Assembly (NCBI GenBank): GCA_000244995.1
Contig: CM001438.1
Coordinates: 922,921-986,920 of the forward strand
Direction: 5' to 3'
Length of the DNA stretch: 64,000 nt
Source: Burkholderiales bacterium JOSHI_001
GTDB lineage: Bacteria > Pseudomonadota > Gammaproteobacteria > Burkholderiales > Burkholderiaceae_C
A model generated the notes under the pieces. It searched no databases and had not been told where the DNA came from. It was given only the letters and a program-made list of their open reading frames with translations. Below, in pieces: positions 8,941-15,764 of this stretch (the stretch's first letter is position 1; the number at the start of each line of letters is the position of its first letter). Position numbers and translations under genes: made by a program.

Positions 8941-9812
8941 CGCGCGAAGACAAACGCCCGTTGTCGTTCTGGCTCTTGTCGGCCTTCTTTGTCGCGTTCG
9001 TGCTGTTCCTCTACGGTCCCATGTTCGCCATCTTCGTGCTCAGCTTCCAGGGCCCGGAAGGCGGGCTCACCTTCCCGCTGCGCGGGGTGTCGTTGCACTG
9101 GTTCCGCCAGCTCTGGGAAGGCATCGGCACGGTGGACATCGGCGCGGCGCTGCGGCGTTCGCTGGCGCTGGGCACCGTGGTGATGGCGCTCACCGTGGGG
9201 CTGTCCTTCAGCGCCGGCCTGGCCTACCGCAAGAAGCTGCCCGGCGGCAGCCTGCTGTTTTACGTGGTGGTGGCCAGCCTCATCATGCCCAGCATCATCG
9301 TGTCGTTGGGCATCGGCCTGATGTTCCGCCTGTTCGACGGTGCGGCCAAGGCCTGGCTGGAAGCCCACGCGCCTTCGCTGCACGAGGGCTACACCAGCGC
9401 CCTGGGCCTGTTCACGTCCGGCCTGGGGGCCCAGCTCACCTGGACACTGCCCTTCGGCCTGTTGATCATGTTCGCGGTCTTCAACCGCTTCAACCCGGCC
9501 TACGAAGAAGCCGCACGCGACCTGGGCGCCACGCCCGCGCAAAGCCTGCGCCACGTGGTGCTGCCGCTGATCGGACCCAGCCTGGTGGGCATCGGCATGT
9601 TCGGCTTCACGCTCAGCTGGGACGAGATCGCCCGCAGCTCGCAGGCCATGGGCGACCTGAACACCCTGCCGTTGGAACTGCAGGGCCTGACCACCACGGT
9701 CACCACGCCGGTGATCTACGCGCTGGGCACGGTCACCACCGTCATCAGCTTCGCGGTGATGGGCCTGACGCTCGCCCTGGTGTGGGCCTGGCGCCGCCGC
9801 CGCGGCGGTTGA
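8937..9812 (+). CDS. PotC-like ABC transporter permease
   Basis: Second permease (291 aa) of the PotABCD-type importer. GTG 8937 overlaps the TGA of the previous gene (GTGA), implying coupled translation. The protein starts TREDKRPLSFWLLSAFFVAF (first membrane segment) and carries the EAA-type loop EEAARDLGATPAQSLRHVVLPL near residue 190. The tail ends in an Arg-rich cytoplasmic stretch (WAWRRRRGG). The GntR regulator gene follows after five bases. Confidence 0.85.
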   Translation: MTREDKRPLSFWLLSAFFVAFVLFLYGPMFAIFVLSFQGPEGGLTFPLRGVSLHWFRQLWEGIGTVDIGAALRRSLALGTVVMALTVGLSFSAGLAYRKKLPGGSLLFYVVVASLIMPSIIVSLGIGLMFRLFDGAAKAWLEAHAPSLHEGYTSALGLFTSGLGAQLTWTLPFGLLIMFAVFNRFNPAYEEAARDLGATPAQSLRHVVLPLIGPSLVGIGMFGFTLSWDEIARSSQAMGDLNTLPLELQGLTTTVTTPVIYALGTVTTVISFAVMGLTLALVWAWRRRRGG

Positions 9813-9817
9813 CATTC

Positions 9818-10534
9818 ATGAACGAAGGCGTCGCCACCGCCACGCAGCGGGTGTACGACGGCATCTGGCAGGCCATCGTGGAACACCGCCTGGCCCCGGG
9901 CACACGCCTGCGTGAAGCCGAGCTGGCCGCGGGTTTTGCCGTCAGCCGCACCCTGGTGCGCCAGGCCCTGCACCGGCTGGCGCAGGACCAGGTGATCGAG
10001 TTGCAGCACAACCGCGGCGCCGCGGTGCCGCAGCCGCCGCTGGCCCAGGCCGCGCATGTGTTTGACGCGCGCCGGGTGGTGGAGTGCGAGATTGCGCGCC
10101 GCCTGGCCGGCACGCTGGACGCGTCGGCGCTGAAGGCCCTGCGCCAGCTGGTGCGCGACGAAGCCGCGGCCGATGCGCGCGGCGACCGCGCGCTGGGCAT
10201 CCGGCTGTCCGGCCAATTTCACCGCGAGCTGGCGCGCCGCGCTGGCAACCCGGTGTTCGCCCGCCTGGTGGACGAACTGCTGCCCACCACGTCGCTGCTG
10301 ATCGCGCAGTTCCTGCCCGCCGGCCAGCCGCCTTGCGTGGCCCACCGCCACGAAGAACTGCTGGCGGCATTGGCCCAGGGCAGCCCGGCCCAGGCGGCGG
10401 CCGAGATGCGGCGCCACCTCACCGAGCTGGAGCGTTCGCTCACCCGCAGCCCGGCCGCCGCCAGGCTGCAGCGCGACGTGTTCGCCCGCTACCGCGAAGA
10501 CGGCGAAGGTGCGGGTGCACAATCTCCCGCATGA
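9818..10534 (+). CDS. GntR family transcriptional regulator (FCD subfamily)
   Basis: DNA-binding regulator (238 aa). N-terminal winged helix at about residues 10-75 ([39 protein letters not shown]) followed by an all-helical FCD ligand domain with metal-binding-type histidines ([24 protein letters not shown]). It is the last gene of the transporter operon and overlaps pyrC by four bases (ATGA). It likely controls the divergent racemase/transporter promoters through the TTGCATACAA sites at 5448 and 5583. The effector is unknown, probably the transported compound or a product of it. Confidence 0.85.
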   Translation: MNEGVATATQRVYDGIWQAIVEHRLAPGTRLREAELAAGFAVSRTLVRQALHRLAQDQVIELQHNRGAAVPQPPLAQAAHVFDARRVVECEIARRLAGTLDASALKALRQLVRDEAAADARGDRALGIRLSGQFHRELARRAGNPVFARLVDELLPTTSLLIAQFLPAGQPPCVAHRHEELLAALAQGSPAQAAAEMRRHLTELERSLTRSPAAARLQRDVFARYREDGEGAGAQSPA

Positions 10535-11577
10535 GTTCTTCGCCTGCCAACAGCCTCACCTTCACCCGCCCCGACGACTGGCATCTGCACCTGCGCGATG
10601 GCGCCGCGCTGGCCGCCGTGCTGCCGCACACCGCGCGCCAGTTCGGCCGTGCCATCGTCATGCCCAACCTGAAGCCGCCGGTCACCACCACGGCGCAGGC
10701 CCTGGCCTACCGCGAACGCATCGTCGCGGCGCTGCCCCCGGGGGCCGATTTCACGCCGCTGATGACCCTGTACCTGACCGACAACATGCCGCCGGACGAG
10801 ATCAAGCGCGCGCGCGAAGCCGGCGTGGTGGCGGTGAAGCTCTATCCCGCGGGCGCCACCACCAACAGCGACGCCGGTGTGACCGACCTGCGCAAGTGCC
10901 ACCGCACGCTGGAAGCCATGCAGCGCGAAGGCCTGCTGCTGCTGGTGCATGGCGAGGTCACCGACCCGGACATCGACCTCTTCGACCGCGAGGCGGTCTT
11001 CATCGACCGCGTGATGCAGCCCCTGCGCCGCGACATGCCCGAGCTGAAAGTGGTGTTCGAACACATCACCACGAAAGAAGCCGCGCAGTACGTGGCCAGT
11101 GCCGGCGCGCACACCGCCGCCACCCTCACCGCGCACCACCTGCTGTACAACCGCAACGCCATCTTCATGGGCGGCCTGCGCCCGCACTACTACTGCCTGC
11201 CGGTGTTGAAGCGCGAAGTGCACCGCCAGGCCCTGGTGGCCGCGGCCACCTCGGGCAGCGACCGCTTCTTTCTCGGCACCGACTCGGCCCCGCACGCTTC
11301 GCAGATGAAAGAAGCCAGCGTCTGCGGCGCCGGCTGTTTCACCGCCCTGAGTGCGCTGGAGCTGTACGCCGAGGCCTTCGAGGCGGCCGGCGCGCTGGAC
11401 AAGCTGGAAGCCTTCGCCAGCTTCCACGGTCCGGCCTTCTATGGCCTGCCGCGCAACACCGGCACTGTGACGCTGAAGCGCGAGGCCTTCACCCTGCCGG
11501 AGACCGTGCCCTTCGGCGACGGGGCGCAGTTGAAACCCTTGCGCGGCGGCGAAACCCTGGCCTGGAGGCAGGCATGA
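10531..11577 (+). CDS. pyrC: dihydroorotase
   Basis: Class II dihydroorotase (348 aa), which cyclises carbamoyl aspartate to dihydroorotate in pyrimidine synthesis. ATG 10531 overlaps the previous stop. Visible are the HxH metal motif in [10 protein letters not shown] (about residues 12-21), the carboxylated-lysine region [16 protein letters not shown], the metal His in [19 protein letters not shown], and the catalytic Asp region FLGTDSAPH. Length is usual for PyrC. Being coupled to a GntR-regulated transporter operon is odd for a housekeeping gene and may simply reflect compaction. Confidence 0.95.
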   Translation: MSSSPANSLTFTRPDDWHLHLRDGAALAAVLPHTARQFGRAIVMPNLKPPVTTTAQALAYRERIVAALPPGADFTPLMTLYLTDNMPPDEIKRAREAGVVAVKLYPAGATTNSDAGVTDLRKCHRTLEAMQREGLLLLVHGEVTDPDIDLFDREAVFIDRVMQPLRRDMPELKVVFEHITTKEAAQYVASAGAHTAATLTAHHLLYNRNAIFMGGLRPHYYCLPVLKREVHRQALVAAATSGSDRFFLGTDSAPHASQMKEASVCGAGCFTALSALELYAEAFEAAGALDKLEAFASFHGPAFYGLPRNTGTVTLKREAFTLPETVPFGDGAQLKPLRGGETLAWRQA

Positions 11578-12320
11578 GCGCGCGCGAGGGGCGTGCGCAC
11601 GAGCCCCACATCGCCCTGCTGATCGACGCCGACAACTCGCCCGCGGCCAAGATCGAGGTCATCCTGGCCGAACTGGCCAAGCTGGGCGTGGCCAACATCC
11701 GCCGCGCCTACGGCAACTGGAAGAAGGCCGAACTGAAGGGCTGGGAAGCGGTGCTGCACGAACACGCCATCCGCCCCATCCAGCAGTTTGACTACAGCAA
11801 GGGCAAGAACGCCACCGACATGGTGATGGCCATCGACGCGCTGGAACTGCTGTACACCGACCGGCCCGATGCGTTTGGCATCGTCAGCAGCGACGCGGAC
11901 TTCACGCCCCTGGTGATGCACCTGCGCGCCAAGGGCGCCACGGTGTATGGCTTCGGTGCTGATAAGACTCCCGAGCCCTTTGTGAATGCGTGTTCGCGAT
12001 TCCTCTACTTGGAATCGCTGGGCGAGGAGGTTGTCCCCGCAGCAGAGGCGGTGGTGGCGGACGATCCGAAGGAGATTCAGCGTAAGCTAAAAGGTGACAC
12101 TCGTCTGGTCAGTCTTCTTCGGAATGGATTGGAAGCTTGCGCGGACGACGATGGATGGGCGATGCTCGGAGCAGTTCGCAACCACATTGGAAATACCACA
12201 TCATTTGATCAGCGGAACTACAGATTCAAGAAGTTCAGCGACCTCGTCGAGGCGATTGGCTTGTTTGAGATGAAGCGCGATGGACTAATTGTCCGCATTC
12301 GCGATAAGCGCAAGCGCTAG
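11574..12320 (+). CDS. NYN domain (LabA/DUF88-like) protein with C-terminal OST-HTH-like domain
   Basis: PIN-like NYN family protein (248 aa), a group of probable metal-dependent RNases. Acidic motifs are in place: [14 protein letters not shown] (start), [17 protein letters not shown] (middle) and [15 protein letters not shown]. After residue about 155 follows a region resembling an OST-HTH/LOTUS RNA-binding domain ([33 protein letters not shown]). ATG 11574 overlaps the pyrC stop. Base composition changes within the gene: 80 of 120 bases are G/C at 11641-11760 but 122 of 240 at 12061-12300 by hand count, suggesting a replaced 3' end. Substrate and role are unknown. Confidence 0.75.
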   Translation: MSAREGRAHEPHIALLIDADNSPAAKIEVILAELAKLGVANIRRAYGNWKKAELKGWEAVLHEHAIRPIQQFDYSKGKNATDMVMAIDALELLYTDRPDAFGIVSSDADFTPLVMHLRAKGATVYGFGADKTPEPFVNACSRFLYLESLGEEVVPAAEAVVADDPKEIQRKLKGDTRLVSLLRNGLEACADDDGWAMLGAVRNHIGNTTSFDQRNYRFKKFSDLVEAIGLFEMKRDGLIVRIRDKRKR

Positions 12321-12748
12321 CGCTCGCCCATGATGGACGCCGTGGCGACCAACTCGTCGAACAGCGACATCGACACCGCCCCCGAGGCCGAATAAGGGTC
12401 CAGCAGCGGCTTGGCCGAATACTTCAGCAGCAGCGCCGGGTTCAGCCGCGCCATGTTCACCAGGCCCATGCTCCAGCCGGCGAAGCGGCGTTCACCGATT
12501 TCTTCGTAAACCAGCAGTTCCACATCGGTGTGGCGGGTGTCGGCCAGGATGCGCCGGTACAGCTGGTTCACTGCGCTGCGCCCGCCTTCCAGCACCTGGA
12601 TGAAGACCCGGGCGTCAAAGCACATGCACAGCACGCCGGTGATGCCTTCGCTGGGGTTGTTGGCCTTGCTTTGCCGCAGGATGGACTGCAGCTCTTCCAT
12701 GTCCACCGCGGGAATCGCGCGGCTGGCGTACATCAGTCGTACCAGCAT
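12317..12748 (-). CDS. BLUF domain blue-light sensor, stand-alone
   Basis: Short BLUF photoreceptor (143 aa), binding FAD and sensing blue light through a Tyr-Gln hydrogen-bond switch. Key residues are visible: Tyr in MLVRLMYASRA (about residue 7), Asn in NNPSEGITGVL, Gln in FIQVLEGG, and the Trp/Met pair in RRFAGWSMG. No output domain is fused, so it must act through a partner protein. It starts five bases after the folE stop on the same strand, so the two are probably one transcript. Its TAG stop shares the bases CTAG with the TAG of the convergent NYN gene. Confidence 0.87.
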   Translation of the reverse strand: MLVRLMYASRAIPAVDMEELQSILRQSKANNPSEGITGVLCMCFDARVFIQVLEGGRSAVNQLYRRILADTRHTDVELLVYEEIGERRFAGWSMGLVNMARLNPALLLKYSAKPLLDPYSASGAVSMSLFDELVATASIMGER

Positions 12749-12753
12749 GGTGT

Positions 12754-13491
12754 TCAGCCCGCCGTCTTCTTGGGCAGCAGCGACAGGAACTCCCGCCGCA
12801 GGTCCGGGTTCTTCAGGAAGGCGCCGCGCATCACGCTGTTGGTCATGGCGGTGTCGTTGTCCTTCACGCCGCGCCAGTGCATGCAGAAGTGGTCGGCCTC
12901 CATCACGATGGCCAGGCCATCGGGCTTGACGCGTTCCTGCAGGGCGTCGGCCAGCATCACCACGGCTTCCTCCTGGATCTGGGGCCGGCTCATGATCCAG
13001 TCGCACACGCGGGCGTACTTGGACAGGCCGATCAGGTTGGAATGTTCATTCGGCAGGATGCCCACCCACACCCGGCCCAGGATGGGGCAGAGGTGGTGCG
13101 AACAGGCGCTGCGCACCGTGATCGGGCCCACGATCATCAGTTCGTTCAGGCGCGAGAAGTTCGGAAACTCGGTCACGTCCGGCATGGGCACGTAGCGCCC
13201 GCGGAACACCTCTTCCAGGAACATCTTGGCCACGCGCTTGGCCGTTTCGTTGGTGTTGTGGTCGCTGTGGGTGTCGATCACCAGCGCCTTCAGCACGTCC
13301 TGCATCTTGGCCTCGACCTCGGCCTTCAACTCGTCGAGTTCGCCGTCCTTGACGAACTCGGAAATGTTGTCGTTGGCGTGGTAGCGGCAGTCCGCGCCCA
13401 CCAGTCGGTAGCGGATGCGTTCGGACGCAGGCAGCTTCGCGAGATCGTCCTCGCTGCGAAAGATGGCGCTCATCGTGGGCATGGCCGGCAT
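12754..13491 (-). CDS. folE: GTP cyclohydrolase I
   Basis: GTP cyclohydrolase I (245 aa), which converts GTP to 7,8-dihydroneopterin triphosphate for folate or pterin synthesis. ATG 13491 has AAGGA six bases upstream. The family core is clear: zinc ligands in VRSACSHHLCPILG, and a distal ADHFCMHWRGV segment with the third ligand Cys. The N-terminal extension of about 60 residues is normal for the proteobacterial form. It is followed immediately by the BLUF gene and is divergent from rsmB. Confidence 0.93.
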   Translation of the reverse strand: MPAMPTMSAIFRSEDDLAKLPASERIRYRLVGADCRYHANDNISEFVKDGELDELKAEVEAKMQDVLKALVIDTHSDHNTNETAKRVAKMFLEEVFRGRYVPMPDVTEFPNFSRLNELMIVGPITVRSACSHHLCPILGRVWVGILPNEHSNLIGLSKYARVCDWIMSRPQIQEEAVVMLADALQERVKPDGLAIVMEADHFCMHWRGVKDNDTAMTNSVMRGAFLKNPDLRREFLSLLPKKTAG

Positions 13492-13567
13492 GGCGGTCCT
13501 TCAGGGGTGGCCGGCCATTGTGGCGGCAAAGCCTTCCCCGCGCCGGGCAGGGGATAGACTGCCCCGG

Positions 13568-14917
13568 GTGAACCCGCAAGCCCCCGCCGCCCCTGCAGCA
13601 CCGCCCGCGCCGGCGCTGGCCCGCCTGCTGGATCTGACGGCGGACGCGCTCAGCGCGGTGCGGGCCGGGCGCTCGCTGACCGACGCGCTGGCCAAGGTGC
13701 CACCCGAGTTGCGCGGCGGCACCCAGGCCCTGTCCTTCCATGTATTGCGCTGGCTGGGCGGGGCCCAGGCAGTGCGGGTGCTGTTGGCGCCCAAGGCCCC
13801 GCCGCCCACGGTGGACGCACTGCTGACCTGCGCCCTGGCGCTGCTGTGGCCGGTGCGCGACCCGCCCTATGCCGACCACACCCTGGTGGACCAGGCGGTG
13901 CACGCCGTGCGGCACCGCGCGCCGGCCGCGGCGGGCTTTGTGAACGCGGTGCTGCGCCGCTTCGTGCGCGAGCGCGAATCCTTGGTCGAAGCCGCGCGCC
14001 ACCAGCCGGTGGCGGCCTTCAACCACCCGCTGTGGTGGGTGGAAAAGATCAAGCAGGACTGGCCTGCCCAGTGGCAGGCCCTGCTGCTGGCCGCCAACGA
14101 GCACCCTCCCTTCGTCCTGCGCGTGAACGCGCGGCGCGGCAACGCGGCGCAGTACGTTCAGCGCCTGGCCGCGCTGGGCCGCCAGGGCGTGGCGCTGGAC
14201 GAATTCGCGGTGTGGCTGCCCAAGCCCTGCCCGGTGGCCGACCTGCCCGGTTTTGCCGAAGGCGAGGTGTCGGTGCAGGACCTGGCGGCGCAGCGCGCAG
14301 TGCAGTTGCTGCTGTCCGCCGGCCTGCCGCCAGGCGCCCGTGTGCTGGACGCCTGTTCAGCCCCCGGTGGCAAGACCGCACAGTGGCTCGAGCGCGCCGA
14401 CCTGGACCTGCTGGCGCTGGACAGCGATCCGTTTCGCCTGGCCCGCGTGCAGGACACACTGAACCGCCTGCATCTGAAGGCCCGCCTGGCCGCCAGCGAC
14501 GCTCGCCTGGTGGCGCAGTGGTGGGACGGCCAGCCCTTCGACGCCATCCTGCTGGACGCGCCCTGCAGCGCCAGCGGCATCGTGCGCCGCCACCCCGATG
14601 TGCGCTGGTTGCGCCGTCCGGACGACGTGGTGGCCCTGGCCCGCATCCAGGCGGAACTGCTGGATGCGCTGTGGCCCCTGGTCAAACCCGGCGGAGTGTT
14701 GCTGTATGTGACCTGTTCGCTCTTCAAGCGCGAAGGCCAGCAGCAGATCGACGCTTTTTTGCAACGCCACGCGGCCGATGCGCCGCGACTGGACCCCTTG
14801 GCGCCCGGCCATGTGCTGCCGCTGCCGGACAATTCCGGCTCGGCACCCGCCTGGGGTGCCGCCGCCCCTCCCGTCACCGGCGACGGGTTCTTCTACGCGC
14901 TGCTGCGCAAGCCCTGA
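13568..14917 (+). CDS. rsmB: 16S rRNA (cytosine-967-C5)-methyltransferase RsmB family
   Basis: RNA m5C methyltransferase of the RsmB/NOL1 family (449 aa). The N-terminal part (about residues 15-150) is a NusB-like RNA-binding region; the C-terminal Rossmann domain has the SAM motif DACSAPGGKTAQWLE, the catalytic-type DAPCSASGIVRRHPDVRW and the nucleophile region LLYVTCSLF. GTG 13568 is chosen because the frame upstream overlaps folE and has no family sequence. It is followed by the DUF4390 gene, kinase and response regulator, an order I associate with betaproteobacteria. Confidence 0.88.
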   Translation: MNPQAPAAPAAPPAPALARLLDLTADALSAVRAGRSLTDALAKVPPELRGGTQALSFHVLRWLGGAQAVRVLLAPKAPPPTVDALLTCALALLWPVRDPPYADHTLVDQAVHAVRHRAPAAAGFVNAVLRRFVRERESLVEAARHQPVAAFNHPLWWVEKIKQDWPAQWQALLLAANEHPPFVLRVNARRGNAAQYVQRLAALGRQGVALDEFAVWLPKPCPVADLPGFAEGEVSVQDLAAQRAVQLLLSAGLPPGARVLDACSAPGGKTAQWLERADLDLLALDSDPFRLARVQDTLNRLHLKARLAASDARLVAQWWDGQPFDAILLDAPCSASGIVRRHPDVRWLRRPDDVVALARIQAELLDALWPLVKPGGVLLYVTCSLFKREGQQQIDAFLQRHAADAPRLDPLAPGHVLPLPDNSGSAPAWGAAAPPVTGDGFFYALLRKP

Positions 14918-14939
14918 CCCCACCTTCCACCGCCCGTTG

Positions 14940-15530
14940 ATGCAACCGCCCTTGCGACTGCCCTTGCGCCTGCATCTCCTGCACAAGCTGTCGTGGCGCC
15001 TGGGCTGGATGCTGCCGCTGTGCCTGGCCTTGTTGCTGGGCACACCCGCGGGCCGGGCGCAGGGGGTGGAGGCCACCGCCTTGCACCTGAACCGCGGCGA
15101 AGCGGGCCTCACGCTGGACTTCAGCGCCCGGCTCACGCTGTCGCGCTCGATCGAAGACGCGCTGCAGCGCGGTGTGCCCATGTACTTCAGCGCCCAGGCC
15201 ACGCTGTGGCGCAGCCGCTGGTACTGGCGCGACGAACGCGTGGCCCGCGCCAACCGCACCTGGCGGCTGTCCTACCAGCCGCTCACCGCGTCCTGGCGCG
15301 TGGCGCTGGGCGCGCTGTCGCAAAACTACGCCAGCCTGGGTGAAGCGCTCGCCGTGGTGGCCTCCATCGGCCGCTGGAAGCTGGCCGAGTCCGGCGCGCT
15401 GGACCCCGACGAGCACTACTACGTCGAATTCAGCTACCGCCTGGACACCAGCCAATTGCCGCGCCCCATGCAGATTGGCCTGGGCGGCGACTGGTCGCTG
15501 GGGCTTGAACGCACCCTGCAGGTGGACTGA
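14940..15530 (+). CDS. DUF4390 domain-containing exported protein
   Basis: Secreted or membrane-anchored protein of unknown function (196 aa). It has a signal sequence (LGWMLPLCLALLLGTPAGRAQG) and the DUF4390 body: LTLSRSIEDALQRGVPMYF, WRSRWYWRDERVARA, YQPLTASWRV and a C-terminal LPRPMQIG. This family is typically encoded just before an NtrY-like kinase, as here. ATG 14940 lies 22 bp after the rsmB stop. Its stop TGA shares a base with an ATG at 15530 that starts the first of three tandem micro-ORFs. Confidence 0.8.
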   Translation: MQPPLRLPLRLHLLHKLSWRLGWMLPLCLALLLGTPAGRAQGVEATALHLNRGEAGLTLDFSARLTLSRSIEDALQRGVPMYFSAQATLWRSRWYWRDERVARANRTWRLSYQPLTASWRVALGALSQNYASLGEALAVVASIGRWKLAESGALDPDEHYYVEFSYRLDTSQLPRPMQIGLGGDWSLGLERTLQVD

Positions 15531-15610
15531 TGAGCACGTCGCCCGGCCGCCCGAAGACGTGCTCGCTCCCGCTTGGCGGGACAGCGCGCAGCGCAAGGGT
15601 GCCCCCATGA
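15530..15610 (+). CDS. tandem micro-ORF 1 (26 aa)
   Basis: ATG shares a base with the DUF4390 stop (TGATG). The peptide begins MSTSPGRPKTCSLPLGG and ends RVPP. Its TGA overlaps the next micro-ORF start (ATGA). It is possibly a leader peptide or merely ribosome read-through over the repeat; there is no direct evidence of translation. Confidence 0.35.
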   Translation: MSTSPGRPKTCSLPLGGTARSARVPP

Positions 15611-15687
15611 GCACGTCGCCCGGCCGCCCGAAGACGTGCTCGCTCCCGCTTGGCGGGACAGCGCGCAGCGCAAGGGTGCACCCATGA
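15607..15687 (+). CDS. tandem micro-ORF 2 (26 aa)
   Basis: Second copy, nearly identical to the first, ending RVHP. Its start and stop both overlap its neighbours through ATGA. Because the repeat is 77 bp (not a multiple of three), each copy shifts frame, so the chain works only by stop-start overlap. Confidence 0.35.
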   Translation: MSTSPGRPKTCSLPLGGTARSARVHP

Positions 15688-15764
15688 CCACGTCGCCCGG
15701 CCGCCCGAAGACGTGCTCGCTCCCGCTTGGCGGGACAGCGCGCAGCGCAAGGGTGCACCCGTGA
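15684..15764 (+). CDS. tandem micro-ORF 3 (26 aa)
   Basis: Third copy (starts MTTSPGRPKTCSLPLGG). Its TGA at 15762-15764 overlaps the kinase GTG at 15761 (GTGA), so a ribosome finishing this ORF could restart on the kinase. Confidence 0.35.
   Translation: MTTSPGRPKTCSLPLGGTARSARVHP

Larger units (their letters stand above)
15530..15760 (+). repeat. three tandem 77-bp repeats with internal hairpins
   Basis: Exact periodicity of 77 bp: copies at 15530-15606, 15607-15683 and 15684-15760. Copies 1 and 2 differ at one base near the end, and copy 3 carries AGC to ACC near the start. Each copy holds the inverted repeat GAGCACGTC / GACGTGCTC (GACCACGTC in copy 3) and the hairpin TCCCGC-TTG-GCGGGA. 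Each begins with ATG, and the base after the last copy begins the kinase GTG. The array separates the DUF4390 gene from the kinase gene. Confidence 0.95.
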
